Of a stretch of DNA of 64,000 nucleotides, positions 42,992-52,789 are shown piece after piece (the stretch's first letter is position 1; each line of letters begins with the position of its first letter). The notes under the pieces were generated by a model. The model was not told the origin of the DNA and searched no databases. It saw only the letters and a program-made list of their open reading frames with translations. This DNA is from Amycolatopsis acididurans (lineage in GTDB: Bacteria > Actinomycetota > Actinomycetes > Mycobacteriales > Pseudonocardiaceae): the NCBI RefSeq assembly GCF_012328925.1, contig NZ_JAAXLS010000002.1, positions 558,001-622,000 of the forward strand, given 5' to 3'. The translations under genes and the position numbers were made by a program.

Positions 42992-43539
42992 GCGCCACCT
43001 TCCACCGGCAGCGCACCCGATCTGAGTACGTCGAGCAGCTCGATCGGCAGGTACCCCTGCTCGGCCAGCCGCGGCAGAACCCCGCCGCTGGCCAGGATTT
43101 CCAGCACCAGTGGCGGTAGCGGAGCCGTGGCGCCCGATTCCGCCGTCGTCTCGTTGACGTAGTCGCCGGTCGCGATGTCGAAGCGGCCGGTGTCGCCGTC
43201 GGAGAAGATCCGCGTCGCGCCGGGCACGGTGAGGGCGGGCAGCCCGGCGTTGATCGCGTTGCGCAGGAACAGCGAGTTGAACTCCTCCGCGACCAGGGCG
43301 GCGACCTTCAGATGCCGGAACAGGGCGGCCACGGGACGGGAGGAGCCGACGCCGAAGTTCCGGCCCGCCACCACGATGTCGCCCGGCCGCACCTGGTCCG
43401 TCCATCCTGGACGGACCTCGTAGAACACGTGCCTGGCGGCCTCGGAGATGTCCATCTTCATCGCGAAGGCCGGGTACATCGCGTCGGTGTTGAGCGAATC
43501 GCCGAACACCCAGACCCGGCCCTTGATCGACGTGGTCAT
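42988..43539 (-). CDS. aconitase-superfamily small subunit (LeuD-like)
   Basis: A 183-residue swivel subunit. [11 protein letters not shown] matches the substrate-binding loop GxNFGxGSSR of LeuD and homoaconitase small subunits; [12 protein letters not shown] corresponds to the early (G)D(N/D)(I/V)(N/D)TD motif. It completes the active site of the LeuC-like protein (4-bp overlap). The neighbouring PrpD and lyase genes argue against leucine biosynthesis. Confidence 0.88.
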   Translation of the reverse strand: MTTSIKGRVWVFGDSLNTDAMYPAFAMKMDISEAARHVFYEVRPGWTDQVRPGDIVVAGRNFGVGSSRPVAALFRHLKVAALVAEEFNSLFLRNAINAGLPALTVPGATRIFSDGDTGRFDIATGDYVNETTAESGATAPLPPLVLEILASGGVLPRLAEQGYLPIELLDVLRSGALPVEGGA

Positions 43540-44783
43540 GCGGTCACCTCCCGCGGGTCGGTGATGACGCCGGTGACGGCGGACGCGGCCACGGTCGCCG
43601 GCGAGGCCATGTAGATCTCGGCCTCGGTGCTGCCCATCCGGCCGGTGAAGTTGCGCGTGGACGAGGTCAGGCACACCTCGCCCGGGCCGACGACCCCCAT
43701 GTGGTAACCGAAGCAGGCGCCGCAGGTCGAGTTGGTCACCACCCCGCCGGCGTCGGCGATGTCCTGCAGATAGCCCAGCCGCATCGCCTCCCGGTACACC
43801 TCCTGCGAGGCCGGGGTGACCAGCAGCCGGACACCGGGCGCCACCGTCCGGCCGCGCAGTACCGAGGCCGCGATGCGCAGGTCCTCCAGCTGCCCGTTGG
43901 CACACGAGCCGATGAACGCCTGATCGATCCGGCGTGCTTCGACCTGCGACACCGGCACCCCGTTGTGACTCACCGTCCCCGGCCGCGCCACATAGGGCTC
44001 CAGCGCGGACAGATCGATTTCCCGTGTGTCCACATAGGACGCATCGGGGTCCGGGCCGGCGGCCGCGTATCCGGTGACGCCGCGCTCGGCCAGGAACTCG
44101 TGGAGCACGTCGTCGGCGGCGAAGGTCGCGAAGTCCGCGGACACCTCGGCGGCCTGGGTGGCGATCGTGCGCCGGTCGTTCATCGGGATGCTCACCAGCC
44201 CGGGCCCGCCGAACTCGAGGTTCTGGTTGGTCGCGTCGCCGTATTCGTCCGCCAGATACAGGAACACGTCCTTGCCGCTGACACCGTCGGGTTTGCCGCC
44301 GTGCAGTTCGTAGCGGATGGTCGGCGCGACCTGGAACCACGTGCTGCCGGTGCACATGATCGAGTACACCTCGGCCGGGCCCAGCCCGCGCGCCGCGGTG
44401 TTGTACGCACCGGCCGCGCAGGTGTGCGAATCGGTGCAGGCCAGCACCTCGCCGGGCCGCGCGAGCCCGTTCTCCGCGATCACCTGATGGCAGATGCCGT
44501 GCCGTCCCACGTCGAAGAAGCGTGAAATGCCGAAGTCGGCGGCGAACCTGCGCGCCCGCGGCCCGCCCTCGGCGTCCTTGAGCGACGGTGCCGGCACGGC
44601 GTGGTCCATGACGATCGCGACCTTGTCCGGATCGTGGATGCGCGACGGCGGCAGCCATACGGTCGCGAACTGCAGGTCGATCAGCACGCACATGTCGACT
44701 TCGACGGTCACCGTGTCTCCCGGGCGCACCGACGGCACACCCGCCTTCCGCGCCAGCAGCTTCTCGATCATCGTCATGCCCAT
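43536..44783 (-). CDS. aconitase-superfamily large subunit (LeuC-like)
   Basis: A 415-residue hydro-lyase with the [4Fe-4S] ligands in IGSCANGQ and [16 protein letters not shown] and NRRxT-like NDRRTIATQ. It resembles LeuC/homoaconitase and dimethylmaleate hydratase large subunits. With the LeuD-like subunit it would reversibly hydrate an unsaturated di- or tricarboxylate, here probably the product of the PrpD-like dehydratase. It lies 4 bp behind the lyase gene. Confidence 0.9.
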   Translation of the reverse strand: MGMTMIEKLLARKAGVPSVRPGDTVTVEVDMCVLIDLQFATVWLPPSRIHDPDKVAIVMDHAVPAPSLKDAEGGPRARRFAADFGISRFFDVGRHGICHQVIAENGLARPGEVLACTDSHTCAAGAYNTAARGLGPAEVYSIMCTGSTWFQVAPTIRYELHGGKPDGVSGKDVFLYLADEYGDATNQNLEFGGPGLVSIPMNDRRTIATQAAEVSADFATFAADDVLHEFLAERGVTGYAAAGPDPDASYVDTREIDLSALEPYVARPGTVSHNGVPVSQVEARRIDQAFIGSCANGQLEDLRIAASVLRGRTVAPGVRLLVTPASQEVYREAMRLGYLQDIADAGGVVTNSTCGACFGYHMGVVGPGEVCLTSSTRNFTGRMGSTEAEIYMASPATVAASAVTGVITDPREVTA

Positions 44784-44786
44784 GGC

Positions 44787-45656
44787 TCAGCGCTCCCGGT
44801 ACTTCTCGCCGATCGCCGACCATTCGGCGAGCCCGACCAGATCGAAGAACTCCTCCGGGCTGCTCGGCGCGAGCTCCTGCGGATCCCGTCCGGCCAGCTG
44901 CGCCAGGCCGCTCAGCATCCCCCACGCCGCCGCGCCCAGCGCCGAGGAGGGATGGATCGCGATGGCGAAGCCCAGCTCCCGCAACCGCTGTGCGGACTCC
45001 ATCGGCGTCAGGCCGCCGAGGACGAGGTTGAGCAGCAACGGCGCCTCGACCTCGGCGGCGATCCGTTCGATCTCATCCGTCCCTTGTGGAGCCTCCACGA
45101 AGATCACGTCCGCACCCGCCTCGGCGTAGGCGTTCGCGCGCTCGATCGCCGCGTCCAGGCCCAGCGGGGCCCTGGCATCGGTCCGCGCGATGATCACCAG
45201 ATCCGGATCGGTACGGGCATCGAGCGCGGCCCGCAGCTTGACCACGAACTCCCCGGCACCGATCAGCTCCTTGTCCGGCAAATGCCCGCAGCGCTTCGGG
45301 AAAGCCTGATCCTCCAGCTGGATCGCGGCCACCCCCGCGGACTCGTACTCCTCCACCGTGCGCACCACGTTCAACGCGGCGCCGTAGCCGGTGTCGGCGT
45401 CGGCGATCAGCGGGACGTCACCGAGGACGCGCGCGATCATCCTGGCCCGCTCGGTCATCTCGGTCTGCGTGACCAGGCCGATGTCGGGCAGCCCGAATCC
45501 GGACGCCGCCACGCCCGCGCCGGTCAGATATCCGGCCGCGAATCCCAGGCGCCGCACCAGATGCGCCGACATGCCGTCGAACACGCCGGGCGCGACGACC
45601 AGCTCGCCGCCGGCCAGCCGCGCGCGCAACGCCGCACGTGCCGTCGTTGTGCTCAT
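44787..45656 (-). CDS. isocitrate lyase/PEP mutase-superfamily lyase
   Basis: A 289-residue TIM-barrel lyase. The catalytic loop reads KRCGH (121-125, Cys123), as in methylisocitrate and dimethylmalate lyases; DADTGYG and IIARTDAR bind Mg2+ and the 2-oxo acid part. It should cleave a 2-hydroxy acid to a 2-oxo acid (pyruvate or similar) plus a carboxylate. The gene lies between the PrpD-like and LeuC-like genes, giving a dehydrate-rehydrate-cleave series. The precise substrate (methylisocitrate, dimethylmalate or another branched acid) cannot be assigned. Confidence 0.88.
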   Translation of the reverse strand: MSTTTARAALRARLAGGELVVAPGVFDGMSAHLVRRLGFAAGYLTGAGVAASGFGLPDIGLVTQTEMTERARMIARVLGDVPLIADADTGYGAALNVVRTVEEYESAGVAAIQLEDQAFPKRCGHLPDKELIGAGEFVVKLRAALDARTDPDLVIIARTDARAPLGLDAAIERANAYAEAGADVIFVEAPQGTDEIERIAAEVEAPLLLNLVLGGLTPMESAQRLRELGFAIAIHPSSALGAAAWGMLSGLAQLAGRDPQELAPSSPEEFFDLVGLAEWSAIGEKYRER

Positions 45657-45666
45657 GGTGTTCCCT

Positions 45667-47064
45667 TCAGTCCAGCACTCGCGCCACCGGTGGCGCGAGC
45701 AGCTCGGCGAGCTCGCCGAGATCGGTCAATTCGTCCAGGCGCAGCACGGTTTTCTCGATCGCGGCCAGGCGCGCGGGCGGCACGAGCGGGCCGACGAGCG
45801 CCCGGTACTTGCCGACCAGCTCGTCGTTGGTCACCGGGTCCGCCGGGCCGCCGTGGGGCTGCTCGATCCGGCGATGCCGAACGGCGCCGTCCGCCAGGGT
45901 GATCGTCAGCTCGGTGGCGAAGCGCTCCTGCGGCGCGCCGCCCTCGATGCTCTCGTCCAGTTGCACGTCGACCCGGTCCAGCAGCGCCCACACGTCCTCG
46001 GCATCCAGCCGGTCCTCGGTGAACTGCTGGGGCATGACCGCGCCGTCCAGCAGGGCCACCACGGCCGCGTACCCGAGGTTCATCTGCGCGCCGATCGACG
46101 TCAGCGGCCGCTGTGGCTTCCACCAGCCGTGGTGGTACACCGCGTGCCCGACCCGGATCTCGATGTGCTCCACGGCGGCCGGGTCGATGTCGTGCTCGGC
46201 ACGCAGCTCCAGCACCGCCTGGATGGTGCCGTGCAGCCCGCCCTGTGCCGCGTAGGACTTGACCATGATGACGTCGGTGTGCCATTGCCGGCCCAGACCG
46301 GCCACGATCTGGCTCGCGTCCGGGTCGTGACCCTCGCCGAACACCGCGAGAAAACCGCCGTAGGGCCGGTCGAACACCTGCTTGATGCCGGTGTAACCGG
46401 CCGCCGCCAGCCCGGCGGCGTAGAAGCCGTTGCGGGCGGCGAACCCGTGTTGCATCCGCTTGGACATCGCCTCGTACTGCGCGGCCATCAACCCGCCGGA
46501 CTGCGTCCCGGCCATGCCCAGCGCGTCCTCCAGGCCCCGGGAATCCAGCCCGCGCAGCTTGCCCGCTGCCATCGCGGCCGTGTGCGTGCCGAACACCGGG
46601 CCGGAATGCCAGCCCCGCGACAGCATCTCCGCGCCGTGCAGCGCCAGCCCCACGCGCGGTCCGACCTCGAAACCCGCCACCGCGGCCGTCAGTGCGTCGG
46701 CACCGGTGCCGACGGTCGCGAGCAGCACAGGCAGGACGAGCGAGTTGCTGTGCAGGGGTGCCAGCGGATGAAAGTCGTCCAGTTCGAACCCCTGGATGAA
46801 CGTGCTGTTCAGCAGCACGGCGGCGGGTGCGCTCGTCGTCCGCCCGGTGCCGAGTACGACGGCGTCGCCGGTGCCTTCCAGCGCCAGCACCGCATCGGCC
46901 GCCACCCGGGACCACGGCAGCTGCGCGCCGACGAGGCCGCACGCGACGCCGTCGAGCAGCAGGTGTTTCGCGCGGGTCCGGGTCGGCTCGGGGATGTCGG
47001 CGAGGCGGAGCCCGGCGACCCACTCGGCCAGGGGCACGGTCACGCCGTTCGGGGTGGTCGTCAT
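45667..47064 (-). CDS. MmgE/PrpD-family dehydratase
   Basis: A 465-residue MmgE/PrpD protein (KHLLLDGVACGLVGA, FIQGFELDDFHPLAPLHSNS, and the YAAQGGLHGTIQAVLEL region). Family members dehydrate 2-methylcitrate or isomerise related acids such as aconitate. It is the first gene of a five-gene minus-strand operon (dehydratase, lyase, LeuC, LeuD, MBL). ATG at 47062-47064 is preferred over an upstream start. There is no citrate/methylcitrate synthase in the window. Confidence 0.88.
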   Translation of the reverse strand: MTTTPNGVTVPLAEWVAGLRLADIPEPTRTRAKHLLLDGVACGLVGAQLPWSRVAADAVLALEGTGDAVVLGTGRTTSAPAAVLLNSTFIQGFELDDFHPLAPLHSNSLVLPVLLATVGTGADALTAAVAGFEVGPRVGLALHGAEMLSRGWHSGPVFGTHTAAMAAGKLRGLDSRGLEDALGMAGTQSGGLMAAQYEAMSKRMQHGFAARNGFYAAGLAAAGYTGIKQVFDRPYGGFLAVFGEGHDPDASQIVAGLGRQWHTDVIMVKSYAAQGGLHGTIQAVLELRAEHDIDPAAVEHIEIRVGHAVYHHGWWKPQRPLTSIGAQMNLGYAAVVALLDGAVMPQQFTEDRLDAEDVWALLDRVDVQLDESIEGGAPQERFATELTITLADGAVRHRRIEQPHGGPADPVTNDELVGKYRALVGPLVPPARLAAIEKTVLRLDELTDLGELAELLAPPVARVLD

Positions 47065-47152
47065 GGTCGCAGTGAAGCGGCGGCACCGACGCACTCCGCC
47101 GAAATGCGGGAAACAGACGCCAGGCGCGGGCCGGCTGCGGGAATGCGACGGA

Positions 47153-48208
47153 TCAGCTGCCGGTGTCGAGGTTCTTGTCGGTGACCGGGCTCCACGGGTC
47201 GGCCGGCACCAGCCCGGTGGCGTGCCCGTCCGGATCCAGCAGCCGGCCCCAGGACTTCACCGGGCGCAGGACCACCCGCTGGTCGGTGACCGCGACACCG
47301 GGCCCGAGCCGCGCCAGCAGATCGCCGAGTTCGGCCAGCCGGTGCAGTTGCACCACGACGAACAGGTTCGCCGTCCCGACCACCGACAGGCAGATCCGCG
47401 TTTCCCGCCAGGCACCGATCGCGAGCCCCGCGTCGTGCAGCGAGTCGCCGGGCGCGGACAGCCACAGGATCACCTGCGCGGGCCAGCCGCCCTCGCCGCG
47501 CGCGAAGTCGGTCCGGAACGCCAGCAGTTCCCGCCGCACCAGCTCGGCGATCCGCCGCCGCACGAGGTGCTCCGGGGTGTCGAGCCGCGCCGCGAGGTCC
47601 CGGTACCGCGCCCGCCCGTCCGGCTGCAGCGCCAGATACAGCGCGCGGTCCTGCTCGCTGTAGACTTGCCCGCGCCACAACGACGGCTGCCCGGGCCGCG
47701 TGCCGTCCCGTACTTCGCGCTCCTCCCGCGAACTGATCGCGCCGAGCCGCCACTGCGCGTCGCTGTACCACGCGATGCCGACGTGCGTGCGCACCCGGGC
47801 GATCCCCGCGACGGCCGCCGGAATACCGAGCAGGAGCGCCGTGAGCTCCCGCATGCCGGCGGCGAACACGAGCGCGGCCAGGTCGTGGTCACCGCTGGTC
47901 AGATACACCGACACCACGTGCGGCATCCCGGCCAGCGCCCGGGCGACGTCGTGCGCCTGTCCCGGCACGGCCTCGATTTCGCAGACCGCGCCCACGAGTG
48001 CCACCTGGGGCCCCGGCACCGACGACACCCACACCCGGCCCGACGCCGCCAACCGCTGCCACCGCCGCGACACCGTCGCCGGCGACAACCCCAGCGCGGG
48101 CCCCAGTTTCTCGAAACTCACCCGGGGGTTGACATGCATCGCGTCCAGGATGGACACGTCCACCTCGTCGAAACCGGCCTCTTGTCCCACCGCGCCATCA
48201 TGGCGCAC
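47153..48208 (-). CDS. double Lrp/AsnC-family regulator
   Basis: A 351-residue protein with two AsnC units: HTH 1 (ILDAMHVNPRVSFEKLGPAL, ~20-60) plus RAM-like domain (VSVYLTSGDHDLAALVF), then HTH 2 (~200-235, RYRDLAARLDTPEHLVRRRI) plus a second effector domain. Such tandem proteins are typical of actinomycetes. It lies directly upstream of and in the same direction as the PrpD-like operon (88-bp gap) and probably regulates it. Start GTG at 48206-48208 is tentative; a GTG at 48190 is possible. Confidence 0.88.
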   Translation of the reverse strand: MRHDGAVGQEAGFDEVDVSILDAMHVNPRVSFEKLGPALGLSPATVSRRWQRLAASGRVWVSSVPGPQVALVGAVCEIEAVPGQAHDVARALAGMPHVVSVYLTSGDHDLAALVFAAGMRELTALLLGIPAAVAGIARVRTHVGIAWYSDAQWRLGAISSREEREVRDGTRPGQPSLWRGQVYSEQDRALYLALQPDGRARYRDLAARLDTPEHLVRRRIAELVRRELLAFRTDFARGEGGWPAQVILWLSAPGDSLHDAGLAIGAWRETRICLSVVGTANLFVVVQLHRLAELGDLLARLGPGVAVTDQRVVLRPVKSWGRLLDPDGHATGLVPADPWSPVTDKNLDTGS

Positions 48209-48238
48209 GGCCCCGGGCGCGACACGTCCCGGAACCGC

Positions 48239-48838
48239 TCAACGCACGCCCGGCCGGTATCCCGCCCACTGGCGATCGCCCAGCAGCATCAGGTGTTCCA
48301 GCAGTGTCGCCAGTACGTTCTTGCCCGGCTCGCGGTAGCGCGCGTCGCACAGCACCACCGGCGTTTCGGCGGGCAGGTCGAGTGCGTCGCGCACCTCGTC
48401 GGGGTGGTACACCGGCGCCTGGTCGAAGCAGTTGACGCCGACCACGAACGGCACGCCGCGGCGCTCGAAGAAGTCCACCGCGGCGAAGCTCGTGTCCAGC
48501 CGCCGCGGATCGACGAGGACCACGGCCCCGAGCGAACCGCTGGCCAGCTCGTCCCACATGAACCAGAACCGTTGTTGCCCCGGTGTCCCGAACAGGTACA
48601 GCACCAGCTCGGGGCTGATCGTGATCCGGCCGAAGTCGATGGCGACCGTCGTGGTCGTCTTGGCCTCGACGCCGGAGAGGTCGTCCACGCCTTCACCGGC
48701 GTCGCTGAGGACCTCCTCGGTCCGCAGTGGACGGATTTCGCTGACCGCACCCACCATGGTCGTCTTCCCGACGCCGAACCCTCCGGCGACCAGGATCTTG
48801 ACCGCCGTGGCGAGCCGTTCAGAGCCTTCGGATGCCAT
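48239..48838 (-). CDS. cvnD: conservon GTPase-like ATP/GTP-binding protein
   Basis: A 199-residue Ras-like P-loop protein: Walker A GGFGVGKT (19-26), LFGTPGQQRFW switch II and a VGVNCFDQ base-specificity motif. CvnD proteins of conservons assemble with CvnA-C at the membrane in a G-protein-like signalling complex. ATG at 48836-48838 lies 20 bp inside the DUF742 gene. Fourth gene in the canonical order. Confidence 0.93.
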   Translation of the reverse strand: MASEGSERLATAVKILVAGGFGVGKTTMVGAVSEIRPLRTEEVLSDAGEGVDDLSGVEAKTTTTVAIDFGRITISPELVLYLFGTPGQQRFWFMWDELASGSLGAVVLVDPRRLDTSFAAVDFFERRGVPFVVGVNCFDQAPVYHPDEVRDALDLPAETPVVLCDARYREPGKNVLATLLEHLMLLGDRQWAGYRPGVR

Positions 48839-49184
48839 CAAGGACCGCCTGGAGTAGTTCTCGGCTGGGAATCTCGTTCGCCGGCGGCGGCGACCGGTGG
48901 ATCAGATAACCACGGTCGATCAGGTCGCTCAGCAGGACCTTCACCACCATCAGCGGCAGGCTCATCAGCGCGGAGACCTCCGCGACCGAGCACGGCTGCT
49001 CGCACAGTCGCACGATCTCCGCGTGCTCCGGGCTGACCGCTTCGCGGATCCCGTCGGTGACCGACACCACGAGGGTGATCAGCTCCAGGTCGGTACGCGC
49101 CGGACGACTGCGCCCGCCTGTCAGGAAGTAGGGCCGCACCACCGGCCCCTGCTCGTCGTGTCCCGGATCCGGCATCGTGCTCAC
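48819..49184 (-). CDS. cvnC: conservon DUF742 protein
   Basis: A 121-residue DUF742 protein with VVRPYFLTGGR near the start and a winged-helix-like SVAEVSALMSLPLMVVKVLL segment. It bridges the roadblock and GTPase components in conservons. GTG at 49182-49184 overlaps the roadblock stop as GTGA. Confidence 0.93.
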   Translation of the reverse strand: MSTMPDPGHDEQGPVVRPYFLTGGRSRPARTDLELITLVVSVTDGIREAVSPEHAEIVRLCEQPCSVAEVSALMSLPLMVVKVLLSDLIDRGYLIHRSPPPANEIPSRELLQAVLDGIRRL

Positions 49185-49612
49185 CGCCGGTCATGTGGCT
49201 TGCCGTTCGGGGCTTCGACCGGACGGGGCGAGGCCGACATGTTCACGCCGACCCGCTTGACGAGGCGGTTCATCTCGTATGCCACGAGCCCCAGGTCGGC
49301 CTCGTGGGCGGCGAGGGTGGCCAGGCACGCACCGCGCCCGGCGGCCATGACGAAGAGAAACGCCTTGTCCATTTCCACCATGGTCTGCCGCACGCCACCG
49401 CTGCTGAAGTGCCGGGCGGCGCCGCGGGAGAGGCTCTGGAAGGCCGACGCCATCGCGGACAGATGCTCACCGTCCTCTTCGGACAGTCCGCGGGAGCGGC
49501 CCATGAGCAGACCGTCCGAAGTCAGCAGCACCGCCCTGTCGATGCCGACGACTCGGTCGACGAAGTCGTCGAGCAGCCAGTTGACGTCTTTTTTTCTGGT
49601 TTTCTGATCCAC
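49181..49612 (-). CDS. cvnB: conservon roadblock/LC7 protein
   Basis: A 143-residue roadblock-fold protein: VNWLLDDFVDRVVGIDRAVL and LLTSDGLLMGRSRGLSEEDG, then VEMDKAFLFVMAAGRG. CvnB acts like a GTPase-regulating partner of CvnD. GTG at 49610-49612; the start region is unusually A-rich (AAAACCAGAAAAAAAGA). Confidence 0.93.
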   Translation of the reverse strand: MDQKTRKKDVNWLLDDFVDRVVGIDRAVLLTSDGLLMGRSRGLSEEDGEHLSAMASAFQSLSRGAARHFSSGGVRQTMVEMDKAFLFVMAAGRGACLATLAAHEADLGLVAYEMNRLVKRVGVNMSASPRPVEAPNGKPHDRR

Positions 49613-49637
49613 AAGATCCTCGTTTCCGTGGCTCGAC

Positions 49638-51980
49638 TCAGTCGTGCCAGGGTTCGTCTTCGGTCCGGCCGCGGCGCGTGCCTTCCTGGAAGGCCGCCAT
49701 CACGTTCCCCGCCTCGAGGGCGGTCGCCTCGTTGCCGGTATCGACGGAGTCCACCGATTCCGGCTCTTCGTGCAGCTGAGGAGCGAGGTTCGCCTGACGC
49801 CGGCGTTTCGGCAGTGGTGGACGGTCGTCCGTCGCCGCCTGCACCGGCGCCACCGGGGTGCTCTCGGGCAGAGTCCTCACTGTGGACCGATGGTGCGCGC
49901 CGTTCGCGCTTCCATTGGCGCGTAACGGTTCCGGAGCCGGTGCGGGCTGCACGGGCGCCACCGTGTCGAACCAGTCCGTGTGTGGCCCCTCGGCGGGTTC
50001 GAGCAGCTTCGGCAAAACCAGCGCGTCGTTGGGGACGACCACCACGGCACGAACGCCACCGTAGGAGGACTCCAGCAGCGATACCCGGATGTCGTGCTGG
50101 TGGGCGAGCCTGGCCACCACGAAGAAGCCGATGCGCGTGTCCTGGCTCAGCGCCATCACGCCGAAGTCCGGTGGATCCTCGAACATCGCGTTCGCCTGCT
50201 CGCGTTCCTCCGGCGACATCCCGAGCCCCTGGTCGTCGATCTCGATCACGGCGCCCTTGCCGACCGGGTTGCCGCGCACTTCGATGCGCGAGTCGGGCGG
50301 GGAGAACACGATCGCGTTGTCGACCAGTTCCGCGAGCAGGTGCATCAGGTCGGCCACGGTCCGGCCGCTGACCTGCAGCTCCGGAATCCGGCCGAACGAG
50401 ACCCGGTTGTACTGCTCGGTCTCGGCGACGGCGCCGCGGACGATGTCGAGCAGCCCCACCGGGTTGCGCCACTGGCGGCTGAGCTGGCCACCGCCGAGCA
50501 CGATGAGGTTCTCGGCGTTGCGGCGCTCACGGGTGCTCAGGTGGTCCAGCTGGTACAGCAGTTCGACCTGGTCTGGATCGTCGGCGGCGCGCTCGGCCTT
50601 GTCGAGCACCTGCAGCTGCCGGTGCACCACGGCCTGACTGCGCCGGGCGATGTTGAGGAACACCGCGTTCGTGCCCTCCCGCAGCCGGGCCTCCTCCACC
50701 GCGGCGGCGACCGCGGCCTGCTGCGCCTTGTTGAAGGCATCGGCGACCTCGCCGATCTCGTCGCCACCGTAGTCCAGGGCGGGCACTTCCTTGGTGACGT
50801 CGACCTGCTCGCCGTCACGGATGCGGCCGACCACCTCGGGCAGCCGTTCGTCGGCGGCGAGCGTGTCCGCCCGCAGCCGGCGCAGGCGACGCACGAGATC
50901 GTTACCCATCCGCACCGCCACCAGCAGCGCGACAACCGCGAGCACCAGGCTCGCCGCGGCCGTGATCACCGAACGTTGCAGGGTGTCGTCCGCGGACTGC
51001 TGCTCGGCCGTGGCGGCCGCGCTGCCGAGATCACCGAGGCCGATGGCACTGACCGTGGCCGAGACCTGCCGGACGGCGTCCTGCCACTGCTGGGCGGTGG
51101 CGGGCAGCGGCGGGACCACGTCCGCACGCAGCCGGGGGTCGTAACCCTGCCGCACGACGGCGTTCTCGACGGTGCCGAGCAAACTCCAGTCCGATGAGGA
51201 CTCGAGCGCGTCGATCTTCTGTTGCTGCGCCGCGGGAAGCTGGGGACGCATCGCGGCGATATCGGCGCGGTAGGCGTGGGTGAGCGAGTCGTAGGTGGCC
51301 AGCTCGTCGCTGGTAGGCCTGCGCTCCTGGTAGACCGCGAGCGCGAGCGAGTTGCTGCGGTCGAGCCAGTCCGAGACGCGCATGAGGTCCGAGGCGTTGG
51401 AGCGCAACAGCGCCACGTCCTTGTCCGTGGAGTCCCGGCCGATCGCGCCCGCGGCGTCGATCATCTTGTCGCCGATCGAGTTGTACGTGGAGTAGACGAC
51501 AAGGGGCGAAGCTCCGCCGGTGTCGACCTGCTGGCGGATCTGCGGCAGCTGCGCCATCGACTGCACGAACGAGCCGATCGCGTCGCGCGCTCCCGCCGGC
51601 ATCGCGTCCGCGACCTGCGTCGAGATCGAGCTGAACTGGCCCAGCAGCTGGTTGAAGCCGGCGCGTGACTCGTCGAGCGCGGCTCTGTTCTGCGGTGACG
51701 CGTCGACCGCGAACGCCATGCTCGCGCGGCGCTCCTGCGTCATCGCGGGCATGAACGGTACCGCGAGCCCGTAGCCGCGGCTGAGCAGGACCGCGGTATC
51801 GCGTTTGTGGACCGCGGCGATGATCAGGTAAGCGTTGATGCCCACACCCGCGGCGAGCAGCACAAAGCTCGGGATCAAAGCGATCGCCAGCACGCGAGCC
51901 CGGAGTGAAATTCTGGTTTTGCCGCGGATCTCGGCGGAGTGCCCCTTTTTTGGAACGGAATTTTCTGATTGGTGTGGCAC
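49638..51980 (-). CDS. cvnA: conservon sensor histidine kinase
   Basis: A 780-residue membrane sensor. TM1 at ~29-54, a large nitrate-sensor-like (NIT) helical extracytoplasmic domain, TM2 at ~330-350, HAMP (RRLRRLRADTLAADERLPEV), a coiled segment and an ATPase domain (LMHLLAELVDNAIVFSPP, IEIDDQGLGMSPEE). There is no clear phospho-acceptor HisKA motif, as usual for CvnA, so it may not be a true kinase. A Pro-rich tail (~640-780) follows. First gene of the conservon; the signal is unknown. Confidence 0.92.
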   Translation of the reverse strand: MPHQSENSVPKKGHSAEIRGKTRISLRARVLAIALIPSFVLLAAGVGINAYLIIAAVHKRDTAVLLSRGYGLAVPFMPAMTQERRASMAFAVDASPQNRAALDESRAGFNQLLGQFSSISTQVADAMPAGARDAIGSFVQSMAQLPQIRQQVDTGGASPLVVYSTYNSIGDKMIDAAGAIGRDSTDKDVALLRSNASDLMRVSDWLDRSNSLALAVYQERRPTSDELATYDSLTHAYRADIAAMRPQLPAAQQQKIDALESSSDWSLLGTVENAVVRQGYDPRLRADVVPPLPATAQQWQDAVRQVSATVSAIGLGDLGSAAATAEQQSADDTLQRSVITAAASLVLAVVALLVAVRMGNDLVRRLRRLRADTLAADERLPEVVGRIRDGEQVDVTKEVPALDYGGDEIGEVADAFNKAQQAAVAAAVEEARLREGTNAVFLNIARRSQAVVHRQLQVLDKAERAADDPDQVELLYQLDHLSTRERRNAENLIVLGGGQLSRQWRNPVGLLDIVRGAVAETEQYNRVSFGRIPELQVSGRTVADLMHLLAELVDNAIVFSPPDSRIEVRGNPVGKGAVIEIDDQGLGMSPEEREQANAMFEDPPDFGVMALSQDTRIGFFVVARLAHQHDIRVSLLESSYGGVRAVVVVPNDALVLPKLLEPAEGPHTDWFDTVAPVQPAPAPEPLRANGSANGAHHRSTVRTLPESTPVAPVQAATDDRPPLPKRRRQANLAPQLHEEPESVDSVDTGNEATALEAGNVMAAFQEGTRRGRTEDEPWHD

Positions 51981-52246
51981 TTCGATGCCTTCTGACGAAA
52001 ACGCAGCCTCGGTGACGCTCTCGCACGTTGGTGAATGGACGAACGGCGGACGGCTACAACTCTTATCTCACGAACGGTGGTCACGTCCAGTCCGCACGGC
52101 ACTGTTTCAGGCAACTACGTAGAGCAACCAAAGTCATTCGTTCGGCCGATACCCTGGCGGGTAATCTGCCCCTAGGTTTTCCGTGCCGCCGGTGATGCGA
52201 GGACCCACCGTGGGTCCCTGCCGCCGTCCGGGAATCAGGAGCTAGG
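51981..52246. other. 266-bp divergent spacer with hairpin
   Basis: Separates the conservon from the rhodanese gene and is less GC-rich than its surroundings near 52050-52150, consistent with two promoters. A hairpin GGACCCA (52201-52207) / TGGGTCC (52211-52217) lies in the rhodanese leader, followed by AGGAGC before the ATG. No ORF is supported. Confidence 0.5.
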
Positions 52247-52777
52247 ATGCCCGCGAATTACGCCCAGCATTTGCACGCCGTTCAAGTCGTTCAGATGATC
52301 GAATCCAACGACAGCGTTCGCGTTGTCGACGTCCGTTCACCTGCGGAGTTCGCTCATAGCCGAATTCCGAATTCCATCAACGTTCCCGTCTCACAGATTC
52401 ACGGGCGACTCGGTGAATTCTCGACCGGACCGGTCGTGCTGGTGTGCGCGGCCGGAACCAGGGCGGCCGAGGCGAGCCGGCTGTTGTCGGCCGCGGGTAT
52501 CGACACCTCGGTCGTACTGCAGGGCGGTATCGACGCCTGGGCCGCGCATGGCGGCGAACTCGAACGCACGGCGTCCGCGCCGTGGGCGATGGAACGGCAG
52601 GTACGCCTGGCCGCCGGAACGCTCGTCCTGATCGGACTGCTGCTGAGCCTGGCCTACGACCCGCTGAAATGGATCGCCGGTTTCATCGGGGCGGGGCTGA
52701 CGTTCTCCGCGCTCAGCAACACGTGCGGGATGGCGCGCGTGCTGTCGCTGATGCCGTGGAACCGGCGCTGCGGATAG
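52247..52777 (+). CDS. membrane-anchored rhodanese (YgaP-like)
   Basis: A 176-residue protein. Residues ~10-110 form a rhodanese domain with active-site Cys67 in VLVCAAGTRA; ~118-170 carry two hydrophobic helices (LAAGTLVLIGLLLSLAY and WIAGFIGAGLTFSALS), the DUF2892/YgaP arrangement. It transfers sulfane sulfur at the membrane. Single gene, divergent from the conservon and convergent with the GMC oxidoreductase. Confidence 0.92.
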   Translation: MPANYAQHLHAVQVVQMIESNDSVRVVDVRSPAEFAHSRIPNSINVPVSQIHGRLGEFSTGPVVLVCAAGTRAAEASRLLSAAGIDTSVVLQGGIDAWAAHGGELERTASAPWAMERQVRLAAGTLVLIGLLLSLAYDPLKWIAGFIGAGLTFSALSNTCGMARVLSLMPWNRRCG

Positions 52778-52789
52778 GGCCGGGCGCCG

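Noticed and set aside
42988-44783. LeuC/LeuD as leucine biosynthesis enzymes
   Set aside because: Neighbours are a PrpD-like dehydratase and an isocitrate-lyase-superfamily enzyme; no leuA or leuB is nearby.
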